Assembly: GCA_028701415.1 (NCBI GenBank)
Contig: JAQVQU010000050.1
Location: forward strand, 1 to 7,428
Length of the DNA: 7,428 nucleotides
Direction of reading: 5' to 3'
Source of the DNA: Clostridia bacterium
GTDB lineage: Bacteria > Bacillota > Clostridia > Christensenellales > DTU072
In this document: positions 1-4,977 of the stretch, piece by piece
How positions within the stretch are numbered: the first letter of the stretch is position 1
How the letters are laid out: each line of letters starts with the position of its first letter
Notes under the pieces: generated by a model
Told to the model about the DNA's origin: nothing
What the model saw: only the letters and a program-made list of their open reading frames with translations
The model's database searches: none
Program-made: the position numbers and the translations under genes

Positions 1-1058
1 GGTTGACCTTGAGTCAACAGATTATTCGTACCCTTTCTAGTTACCGTAACAACAGAAGCGGTTTCAGTTAATCCATATCCCTCTAGAATTTCTGCCTCGC
101 TACCCAATTCTTTTATTCTTCTATTAAATTCTTCTTTGAACTCGGGCGTTAGCCGATCACCCCCACAAAAAATATACTTTATGGGAGAAACATTAACTTT
201 AGTAAAGTACTTGCTATTCATCATCTTCCTGTACATATAAGGTATTCCAGAAAGGTGAGTTATCCTATATTTTCCTATGAGTTTAAGTGCTTTATCTGCA
301 TTAAAACGTGGCATAATAACTGCAGTGATCCATTTCAATATCCCATGTACGGATACACCTAGCCCAAAACTGTGAAATATCGGAAGCATCATTAGCATAC
401 TATCTTTATCCGGGTCATAGCGTTCTGTTGAATGTATTGCTAATTCTACCCCCCTTGAAATAGAGTTAAAAGCCTTAGAATTAAAAACGGCTGTCTTTGG
501 TTCTCCTGTTGTTCCTCCGCTATAGACATATACAGCAGGAGATGACCCGTCGTCCATATACACTTCTGCTGTAGGAAGATTCTTCAAGGTATCTAGATAG
601 TAAGGATGGCCCTTAACTTTTGTAAATTTTTCGATAAGTTGAATTGGTCCTTTTGCGTAAGTAAATAAATTGCATAGAATTGGAAGAACCCCAAGTTCAT
701 TTAAAATATCCTTATGTTTTTTAAAAACCATATCAAAAATAAAAATAACCTTGGGTTTGGAATTCTTAATTATTTTATATAATGATAACTCCCCAATCCT
801 TGGGTCAATAAAGCTGGCTATCCCGCCAATCGCATTGATTGCATATAAAGCAAGAACGGCTTCAGGAATATTAGGAAGCATTATGCCCACTGCATCTCCC
901 TTTCCTACTCCCCTACTTTTTAAAAAAGAGGCTGTTCTAAGAACAGAATCAGTCATCTCAGAGATACAAAGTTTTCTCCCAAAATATATTAATTTTACTC
1001 TATCTTTTTTCCCGTTTTCTTCAAGAAAAAAAGACCACATAGATTGGTTAATATTCAT
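1..1058 (-). CDS. AMP-forming acyl-CoA synthetase/ligase, N-terminal 352 codons (3' end outside window)
   Basis: This ANL-superfamily adenylating enzyme would activate a carboxylic acid as acyl-AMP and transfer it to CoA in the cytosol. Reading the minus strand from ATG 1058 gives 352 codons with no stop to the window edge. The A3 phosphate-binding motif YSGGTTGEPK lies at residues 179-188, followed by LPIFHSFG (225-232), the IPYMYRKM region near 272-279 and the A5 motif GYGLTETAS (327-335). The C-terminal domain with the catalytic lysine is outside the window, so the substrate cannot be predicted. An in-frame TAG at 1071-1073 prevents a longer N-terminus; Met7 (ATG 1038-1040) is the only nearby alternative. 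Neither start has a Shine-Dalgarno sequence, unlike the other genes here whose start is visible. It lies about 600 bp from its upstream neighbour, so it is probably a separate transcription unit. The family call is secure; an activated product other than acyl-CoA is possible. Confidence 0.9.
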   Translation of the reverse strand, partial: MNINQSMWSFFLEENGKKDRVKLIYFGRKLCISEMTDSVLRTASFLKSRGVGKGDAVGIMLPNIPEAVLALYAINAIGGIASFIDPRIGELSLYKIIKNSKPKVIFIFDMVFKKHKDILNELGVLPILCNLFTYAKGPIQLIEKFTKVKGHPYYLDTLKNLPTAEVYMDDGSSPAVYVYSGGTTGEPKTAVFNSKAFNSISRGVELAIHSTERYDPDKDSMLMMLPIFHSFGLGVSVHGILKWITAVIMPRFNADKALKLIGKYRITHLSGIPYMYRKMMNSKYFTKVNVSPIKYIFCGGDRLTPEFKEEFNRRIKELGSEAEILEGYGLTETASVVTVTRKGTNNLLTQGQ

Positions 1059-1064
1059 GTTACT

Positions 1065-1093
1065 ATGATACTATAAAGGATATTTGTTTGCAA
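1065..1093 (-). promoter_or_regulatory. Candidate promoter of the acyl-CoA ligase, predicting a leaderless mRNA
   Basis: On the minus strand, TTGCAA (1093-1088, 4/6 match to -35) is followed after 17 bp by TATCAT (1070-1065, 5/6 match to -10). Only six bases (1064-1059) separate the -10 from the ATG, so the expected start of transcription is the A of the start codon. An overlapping TATAGT (1075-1070) could serve as a -10 instead and would leave a leader of about 5 nt. Both readings agree with the absence of a Shine-Dalgarno sequence. The call rests on consensus matching only. Confidence 0.45.
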
Positions 1094-1155
1094 TAAACAT
1101 TGAGAACGGCTGCTAGCTAAATCTTTTCACAATATTTTCTTTGAATTTCTAATCC

Positions 1156-1200
1156 AAAAAACGCATTAGAGGACCGCTGCTATGCAACGATCCTCTAAGC
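1156..1200 (-). terminator. Rho-independent terminator of the predicted small RNA
   Basis: Read on the minus strand, TTAGAGGA (1198-1191) pairs with TCCTCTAA (1173-1166). Further pairs are formed by CG (1189-1188) with CG (1176-1175) and by TGC (1186-1184) with GCA (1180-1178), around a 3-nt ATA loop. A closing GC/GC lies outside a one-base bulge (1165). Six T residues follow at 1161-1156. The two internal mismatches on the plus strand (1174/1190 and 1177/1187) become G-U pairs on the minus strand, and the T-run exists only on that side, so this is a minus-strand terminator. It lies about 100 bp before the acyl-CoA ligase start. Confidence 0.85.
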
Positions 1201-1233
1201 TATGATAAGGGGGAAAATTATGAACAATTTAAT
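1156..1233 (-). ncRNA. Predicted small RNA of about 78 nt, C-rich, unknown family
   Basis: No protein can be read here, yet a strong promoter (1240-1268) and a strong intrinsic terminator (1156-1200) frame a short minus-strand transcript. Its predicted 5' half (1233-1201) is AU-rich with little self-pairing and carries UUUUCCCCCUU at 1217-1207; its 3' half is the terminator hairpin. An exposed C-run ahead of a terminator resembles Gram-positive base-pairing RNAs such as RsaE/RoxS, which bind Shine-Dalgarno sequences, but I do not claim homology. The 5' half can pair with the trxB start region in this window. Alternatives are a regulated leader of the acyl-CoA ligase, in which the hairpin acts as an attenuator, or a chance promoter match. 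The transcript ends are inferred from the signals, not measured. Confidence 0.5.
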
Positions 1234-1239
1234 ATACTC

Positions 1240-1268
1240 ATTATAACAAAGCGTTTTATCTTATGCAA
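1240..1268 (-). promoter_or_regulatory. Extended -10 sigma-A-type promoter of the small RNA
   Basis: On the minus strand, TTGCAT (1268-1263) is followed after exactly 17 bp by a perfect TATAAT (1245-1240). The -10 is preceded by TGT, giving an extended -10 (TGTTATAAT). The -35 matches the consensus only in its TTG, but the extended -10 makes up for this in known promoters. Transcription would start near 1233. It is the best promoter match in the 600-bp gap, and the next minus-strand element is the terminator at 1156-1200. Confidence 0.6.
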
Positions 1269-1660
1269 CAGAATCTTTATCATAAACAGTAAATCATTAG
1301 TAAATAAAAAAATGGAGATATAAAACACAATAAATCATTATGCACGTACACTGTGCGATATTATCAAAACAATTATTTTTTATTTAAAAGTTTTAATTAT
1401 CTTAACTTATTAATGCTCAAAAATAATGTATAAAATTGCTATTTCTGTATAAAATAACTAAGCATCTTATCTGAGAGCATAATGATGATTTTTAGATAAA
1501 TAATTCCAGACTAGATAGTATTAGTTAATTATGTCGTATCTTGTCCTATATGTAATACATTTAAGTTCCTGAAATGGATTATTAACAGTGTTTAGTCTGA
1601 AAAACCTGCTTAATTGATTTTTAAAAAATTATAATAAAAACAATATAATATCTCGGAGAA
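1269..1660. other. AT-rich intergenic stretch with no gene
   Basis: This stretch of nearly 400 bp upstream of the small RNA promoter contains no open frame with a ribosome binding site on either strand. I could see only short repeats: TGTATAAAAT twice (1427-1436 and 1446-1455), the dyad ATGTAATACAT (1550-1560), a weak 6-bp inverted repeat TTATCT/AGATAA (1467-1472 and 1494-1499), and CAGACTA (1507-1513) with its reverse complement at 1593-1599. All are short enough to be chance in such AT-rich DNA. It may be the untranslated 3' region of the trxB-rhodanese transcript or a gene decayed beyond recognition. Confidence 0.6.
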
Positions 1661-1671
1661 CTAATCCGTGA
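1651..1671 (-). terminator. Weak terminator-like hairpin at the end of the rhodanese gene
   Basis: On the minus strand CGGA (1668-1665) and TCCG (1657-1654) form a 4-bp stem. Two more pairs lie outside an A-A mismatch, and the hairpin overlaps the rhodanese stop codon. A T-rich stretch follows downstream (to about 1621), but it is interrupted. The stem is short, so termination here may be inefficient and the transcript could continue to the strong terminator at 1156-1200. Confidence 0.25.
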
Positions 1672-2041
1672 TACTCCCATAAGGCCAATCAATTATACCG
1701 CCAAAATCATATACATTATTGTAGCCCAATGAAATAAGTTTTTCTGCAGCTGTTGCACTTCTGTTTCCCGATCTACAATATACCAGTATAACTGAATCTT
1801 TATTAGGAATGATATCCCCTGCTATATCATCGATTTCTCCTAGTGGCATGAGAATTGCATTCTCAATATGTCCTGAGTCATATTCGCTCTGCTCTCTCAC
1901 ATCAACCACAATCACGCCTCCTTCATCCATCATTGCCTTAGCCTCTTTTGCAGAAATCTTTTTATAATCTGAGGAGCTGCATGAGAGAAGGGTTAAAATG
2001 GCCCCTATAACATAAATTAAAATGATTGCTCTTTTAATCAT
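1661..2041 (-). CDS. Rhodanese-domain lipoprotein (predicted sulfurtransferase)
   Basis: This 126-residue protein has one rhodanese domain. The N-terminus is a lipoprotein signal: MIKR, a hydrophobic stretch at about residues 5-19, then LLS-Cys21, which fits a lipobox. The mature protein would be anchored on the outer face of the membrane. The domain shows DVREQSEYDSGHI (residues 47-59) and the active-site loop CRSGNRS, with the catalytic cysteine at 89. Such proteins carry sulfur as a cysteine persulfide; the donor and acceptor are unknown here. The ATG overlaps the trxB stop (ATGA), so the two are translationally coupled and made together. A single-domain rhodanese is normal in length. Export is inferred from the signal sequence; an uncleaved membrane anchor remains possible. 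Confidence 0.88.
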   Translation of the reverse strand: MIKRAIILIYVIGAILTLLSCSSSDYKKISAKEAKAMMDEGGVIVVDVREQSEYDSGHIENAILMPLGEIDDIAGDIIPNKDSVILVYCRSGNRSATAAEKLISLGYNNVYDFGGIIDWPYGSITD

Positions 2042-2952
2042 CTGCTAATTAAATAATCCAAGGCTGAGTTAGCAGCAATTGCCCCATCCGCACAAGCAGT
2101 AATAACTTGTCTCATGGGAGTATCTCTTACATCTCCTGCAGCAAAAACTCCTTCTAGATTAGTCTCCATCTTGTTATTAGTAGGAATATAGTCCCTCTCG
2201 TTCAAATTTACCTTTCCTTTAAATACATCCGTATTAGGAAGATAACCGATTGCAACAAATAAAGCGGAAACAGAAATATCCTTCTTTTCCCCAGTTTCTT
2301 TATTCAGTATCCCAATGCTTTGAAGGGGTTCTCCTCTTAATGAGGTGACCACACTATCAAGGACTAGTTTAATTTTGGGATTTGATTTTACCCTATCAAT
2401 TAAGATCTGAGCAGCTCTAAATCCCTGTCTTCTGTGAATCAAATATACTTCACTGCATATATTTGAAAGATACAAAGCCTCTGTTAAAGCCGTGTCTCCC
2501 CCGCCATTGACAGCAACAGACTTGTTTTTAAAAAATCCACCATCACATGTTGCGCAAAAGCTAACACCCTTTCCAATCAAATCCTTTTCATTCTCTAGAC
2601 CTATAAGTTTATTCTTCGCCCCTGTTGCGATAATAACTGCCTTTGAATAATAAGTCTCCCCATCATCAGAAACTAATCTCTTCTCTTCCCCCGAAAAATC
2701 CACTTCCTCGATGGAAGAATATAGGACTTCAGCTCCAAAACTAATAGCTTGCTCCATCATTGTATTAACCAATAAATAACCCTCAGCATCCTTAACACCG
2801 CTGAAATTTTCAATCTTATGAGTTAAAGCGGCTTGACCTCCCGGCTGTAAGCCTGTAAAAATCGCAACTTTTACTCCACCCCGCGCAGCATATATTCCTG
2901 CGGTAAATCCTGCTGGACCTCCGCCTACAATAATGACATCATAATTATTCAT
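2038..2952 (-). CDS. trxB: Thioredoxin reductase (NADPH, FAD-dependent)
   Basis: This cytosolic flavoenzyme passes electrons from NADPH through FAD and a redox-active disulfide to thioredoxin. At 304 residues it has normal low-molecular-weight TrxR length. The FAD motif GGGPAG lies at 10-15, the redox pair CATC at Cys133 and Cys136, the NADPH-domain GGGDTA at 150-155, and the FAD-binding AAGDVRDTPMRQV at 271-283. HRR (173-175) and FRA (178-180) are the usual NADPH-phosphate contacts, which argues against the ferredoxin-dependent TrxR variants of some clostridia. Residue 149, before GGG, is Asn where a hydrophobic residue is usual. The ATG is preceded by AAGGAGGAATT, an excellent SD. It has its own promoter and shares a 4-bp ATGA overlap with the downstream rhodanese lipoprotein gene. 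No thioredoxin gene lies in the window. Confidence 0.95.
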   Translation of the reverse strand: MNNYDVIIVGGGPAGFTAGIYAARGGVKVAIFTGLQPGGQAALTHKIENFSGVKDAEGYLLVNTMMEQAISFGAEVLYSSIEEVDFSGEEKRLVSDDGETYYSKAVIIATGAKNKLIGLENEKDLIGKGVSFCATCDGGFFKNKSVAVNGGGDTALTEALYLSNICSEVYLIHRRQGFRAAQILIDRVKSNPKIKLVLDSVVTSLRGEPLQSIGILNKETGEKKDISVSALFVAIGYLPNTDVFKGKVNLNERDYIPTNNKMETNLEGVFAAGDVRDTPMRQVITACADGAIAANSALDYLISR

Positions 2953-2992
2953 AATTCCTCCTTAAAACTACCTGTACCTATTATTAGAATAT

Positions 2993-3019
2993 ATTATACA
3001 ATAAAACATACTTATTCAA
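2993..3019 (-). promoter_or_regulatory. Candidate trxB promoter
   Basis: On the minus strand a perfect TATAAT (2998-2993) is preceded 15 bp upstream by TTGAAT (3019-3014). The spacing is shorter than the ideal 17 bp. Transcription would begin near 2986, leaving a leader of about 34 nt that contains the SD. It lies between the rpsI terminator and trxB, so the trxB-rhodanese pair appears to be a separate operon. A small dyad, GTGA-5-TCAC (3021-3033), sits directly upstream of the -35. Confidence 0.5.
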
Positions 3020-3077
3020 GGTGAGGGAATCACTAAACATGATATTTTTAAAATTATTTACACTTAAAATTTCCTTT

Positions 3078-3105
3078 AAAAAAAGGCAAAGCCTATGCCT
3101 TGCCT
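3078..3105 (-). terminator. Rho-independent terminator of the rplM-rpsI operon
   Basis: On the minus strand AGGCAAGGC (3105-3097) pairs over 9 bp, including one G-U, with GCTTTGCCT (3092-3084) around a 4-nt loop. Six further T residues follow at 3083-3078. It begins about 30 bp after the rpsI stop codon. The T-run lies only on the minus-strand side, so its direction is clear. Confidence 0.9.
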
Positions 3106-3136
3106 CATTATTATTACTAAATTTCTAAGGATTCTA

Positions 3137-3553
3137 TTATCTCTTGCTGAACTGAGGAGCTTTACGAGCTTTATGAAGTCCGTATTTCTTACGTTCCTTA
3201 GATCTAGGATCACGAGTTAAAAACCCAGATGCCTTTAAAACAGGACGAAGACTCAAGTCTGCCTGACAAAGAGCTCTTGCTATACCATGCCTTACCGCAC
3301 CCGCTTGTCCGGAAAAGCCACCGCCATGGACATTAACAGCCACGTCATATTTTGAAGTAGTTGCTGTCGCAACTAACGGTTGATTCACGATATATCTTAA
3401 TGTATCCTTCTTGAAATATTCTTCAATGGGCAATTTGTTAATAATAACTGCACCACTTCCATCAGCAACCAAACGAACTCTAGCTATTGCGCTTTTACGC
3501 CTTCCGGTTCCCCAGTACTGAACTTTCTTTTTTAATACTTTCTTTGCTGCCAT
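3137..3553 (-). CDS. rpsI: 30S ribosomal protein S9
   Basis: Small-subunit ribosomal protein S9 has a C-terminal tail that reaches the P-site tRNA on the 30S head. The 138 residues include YWGTGRRKSAIARVRL near the N-terminus, the central GGGFSGQAGAVRHGIARAL, and the conserved end RKAPQFSKR, whose terminal arginine is the tRNA-contacting residue in the family. A lysine-rich N-terminal extension (AAKKVLKKK) makes it slightly longer than the usual 130 residues. The start is supported by the SD GAGGTG. It follows rplM by 10 bp, as in most bacteria, and a strong terminator follows it. It is expected to be co-transcribed and co-regulated with L13. Confidence 0.98.
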   Translation of the reverse strand: MAAKKVLKKKVQYWGTGRRKSAIARVRLVADGSGAVIINKLPIEEYFKKDTLRYIVNQPLVATATTSKYDVAVNVHGGGFSGQAGAVRHGIARALCQADLSLRPVLKASGFLTRDPRSKERKKYGLHKARKAPQFSKR

Positions 3554-3563
3554 TTTTCACCTC

Positions 3564-3995
3564 TTAGTCAAATTTCAAGGGTTCAGGTTTTTGCGCCTGA
3601 TGTTTATGTTCTGGACCACTGTATGCAAAAAGTCGCTTCAGCATTGCGCTTGCAATTGTATTTTTAGGAAGCATCCCTTTTACTGCGTGTTCTACTACAA
3701 ACTCCGGCTTAGTTGCCATTAATTCATCGTAACGAGTATGTTTTAGTCCGCCAGTATATCCTGTATAGTGTTTATAAAATTTCTTAACGAGTTTTTTCCC
3801 GGTAAGAACCACCTTGTCGCAATTAAGAATGATTACAAAGTCGCCAGTGTCAACATTGGGAGTATAAGTAGGTTTGTCCTTTCCCCGCAAAATATTTGCT
3901 ACTCTGGTCGCCAATCTCCCGAGTACCATTCCCTCTGCGTCCACTACATACCACTTTCTCTCGTATTCACCGGCTTTTGCCATATATGTTTTCAT
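3564..3995 (-). CDS. rplM: 50S ribosomal protein L13
   Basis: L13 is an early-assembling protein of the large ribosomal subunit. I place the start at ATG 3995-3993, giving 143 residues beginning MKTYMAKAGEYERKWYVVDA. This is the usual family length and N-terminus, and GGAGG (4008-4004) stands 8 nt upstream. The in-frame TTG at 4010 overlaps that SD and cannot be the start. Family features include VLGRLATRVANILRGKDKPTYTPN, the KHYTGYTGGLKH segment and the GMLPKNTIASAMLKRL helix. It is the first gene of the rplM-rpsI operon, with its own promoter and a structured leader that suggests autoregulation by L13. The long AT-rich gap between it and truA argues that most transcription starts locally. 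Confidence 0.98.
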   Translation of the reverse strand: MKTYMAKAGEYERKWYVVDAEGMVLGRLATRVANILRGKDKPTYTPNVDTGDFVIILNCDKVVLTGKKLVKKFYKHYTGYTGGLKHTRYDELMATKPEFVVEHAVKGMLPKNTIASAMLKRLFAYSGPEHKHQAQKPEPLKFD

Positions 3996-4008
3996 GGTAA
4001 AAACCTCC

Positions 4009-4076
4009 AACTGATATTTTTCGATTTTTTCAGTTACAAGGGGCTAGTTTGCAACCCAAAAACGCGAATGCTTGTA
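4009..4076 (-). promoter_or_regulatory. L13-type ribosomal protein leader (two-stem mRNA element)
   Basis: On the minus strand UACAAG (4076-4071) pairs perfectly with CUUGUA (4040-4035). Inside it GGGUU (4057-4053) pairs with AGCCC (4045-4041), with one G-U, around a 7-nt loop. A 13-nt internal strand containing UUCGCG faces the outer stem. A second hairpin, AACUGA (4035-4030) with UCAGUU (4014-4009), ends exactly where the GGAGG of rplM begins. Firmicutes rplM mRNAs are known to carry an L13 leader thought to bind L13 for feedback control. Position and shape fit that, but I could not compare it with the Rfam model. Confidence 0.6.
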
Positions 4077-4077
4077 T

Positions 4078-4106
4078 ATAATATTATATAAAGGAGTATA
4101 AGTCAA
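4078..4106 (-). promoter_or_regulatory. rplM-rpsI operon promoter
   Basis: On the minus strand TTGACT (4106-4101, 5/6) is followed after 17 bp by TATTAT (4083-4078, 5/6). An overlapping perfect TATAAT lies at 4088-4083, but it has no good -35 at the right distance. The first reading starts transcription near 4071 and would lose the 5' arm of the leader stem; the second starts it near 4076 and keeps the arm. The promoter is well supported, but the exact start is not. Confidence 0.65.
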
Positions 4107-4108
4107 TT

Positions 4109-4132
4109 AAAAAATAACCACTTTCAGGCAGT
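4109..4132 (-). terminator. Weak terminator-like hairpin downstream of truA
   Basis: On the minus strand ACUGC (4132-4128) can pair with GUGGU (4121-4117), using two G-U pairs, around CUGAAA. After UA there are six U residues (4114-4109). The position, just before the rplM -35, suits termination of the ecf-truA transcript, but the stem is short and weak. Confidence 0.25.
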
Positions 4133-4187
4133 ATATCCCTACAAATCAAACCTTTTTAATCTAAGGTTTTTCAATGTTTTACAACAG

Positions 4188-4217
4188 AAATAATATTCTA
4201 TTTTCAGAATATTACTT
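4188..4217 (-). other. 12-bp hairpin across the truA stop codon
   Basis: On the minus strand AAGTAATATTCT (4217-4206) pairs over all 12 positions, with one G-U, with AGAATATTATTT (4199-4188) around a 6-nt loop. It contains the last truA codon and its TAA stop. The stem is almost entirely A-U and no clean U-run follows, so it is more likely an RNA 3'-end or stabilising structure than an efficient terminator. A second inverted repeat, AAACCTT/AAGGTTT, follows at 4148-4169. Confidence 0.4.
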
Positions 4218-4961
4218 AGGGACTTCTGCATATATAACCTTTTTTAAAACCAATCCGTTTGCCGCTAAAGTTTTCCCACCCAAGGCTCTATCTCCGCTGC
4301 TAAACATTCTCTCGATGCAATCGGGAGATAATTTACCTCTTCCAATCCAAATAAGGGTTCCAACTATTGAGCGAACCATTTTATATAAAAAACCCGGACC
4401 CTCCACTTCAAAAATTACTGTATCGCCCTTCTCTATTATATCTATCCTAGATATCTGTCTAATCGTAGTTGAAGGAGTGTCTCCATTTTTTACTGAAAAG
4501 GAAGAAAAGTCATGTTTCCCGACAATTTGTTTTGCAGACTCTCTCATCAGCTCGATATCTAATGGTGGGATTATCTGGACATAATATCTGCTTTTTAAGG
4601 GGCTTTTCACTCTTGAGATATATGTATTAAAGACGTATATTTTGCTTTTTGCATCAAATTGAGCATGAAAATCATCAGCAACCTTTTTTATTTCTCTTAT
4701 TTTTATGTCCTCTGGAAGGAAAAAATTTAAGCTACCCTTAATCTTAAACTCGGAAAGATCAGTTTCGGCATCAAAATGAGCAACTTGGCCTTCAGCATGC
4801 ACACCTTTGTCTGTCCTACCGGAGCCTACGATAGTTATTTTTTTTATAAAAAGCTTTTCTAAAGCCTCTTCAATCTTTTGTTGGACTGAAATCCCATTTT
4901 TTTGTCTTTGCCAGCCTGAATAATCAGTCCCGTCATATTCAATAATCATTGCAAAGCGCAT
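4212..4961 (-). CDS. truA: tRNA pseudouridine(38-40) synthase TruA
   Basis: TruA isomerises uridine to pseudouridine at positions 38, 39 and 40 in the tRNA anticodon stem-loop. The 249 residues match the family length. The N-terminal YDGTDYSGWQRQ lies at 9-20, GSGRTDKGVHA (47-57) holds the catalytic aspartate at 51, KIYVF (107-111) holds the conserved active-site tyrosine at 109, and GFLYKMVRSIVGTL (190-203) is the C-terminal signature. The AGGAGA SD supports the start. It follows ecfT by 16 bp and is probably co-transcribed with the ecf genes, an order typical of Firmicutes. The last codon and stop lie in a 12-bp hairpin. No catalytic residue is missing. Confidence 0.97.
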   Translation of the reverse strand: MRFAMIIEYDGTDYSGWQRQKNGISVQQKIEEALEKLFIKKITIVGSGRTDKGVHAEGQVAHFDAETDLSEFKIKGSLNFFLPEDIKIREIKKVADDFHAQFDAKSKIYVFNTYISRVKSPLKSRYYVQIIPPLDIELMRESAKQIVGKHDFSSFSVKNGDTPSTTIRQISRIDIIEKGDTVIFEVEGPGFLYKMVRSIVGTLIWIGRGKLSPDCIERMFSSGDRALGGKTLAANGLVLKKVIYAEVPK

Positions 4962-4977
4962 ATTCTTCTCCTAAATT

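Noticed and set aside
670..1068. Plus-strand open frame of 132 codons
   Set aside because: It lies antisense to the acyl-CoA ligase, which carries clear family motifs; the plus-strand product resembles nothing and has no ribosome binding site I could see.
1207..1246. Plus-strand SD (AAGGGGG) with ATG at 1220 and an 8-codon reading frame (MNNLIYSL)
   Set aside because: It looks like a real translation start, but the frame stops after eight codons. The same bases are explained on the minus strand as the C-rich part of the small RNA, whose promoter and one-sided terminator are stronger evidence. A decayed gene start remains a minor alternative.
1507..1599. Inverted repeat CAGACTA / TAGTCTG 79 bp apart, as possible insertion-sequence ends
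   Set aside because: Only 7 bp, no transposase remnant between the arms and no flanking target duplication; chance is sufficient.
4008..4010. TTG as the rplM start (148 residues)
   Set aside because: The TTG overlaps the GGAGG that serves the ATG at 3995, and family length and N-terminus match the shorter form.
3768..4091. Plus-strand open frame of 107 codons
   Set aside because: It runs antisense through rplM and its leader, with no recognisable protein features.
4174..4584. Plus-strand open frame of 136 codons
   Set aside because: Antisense to truA, whose catalytic motifs are intact; a composition effect of AT-rich coding DNA.
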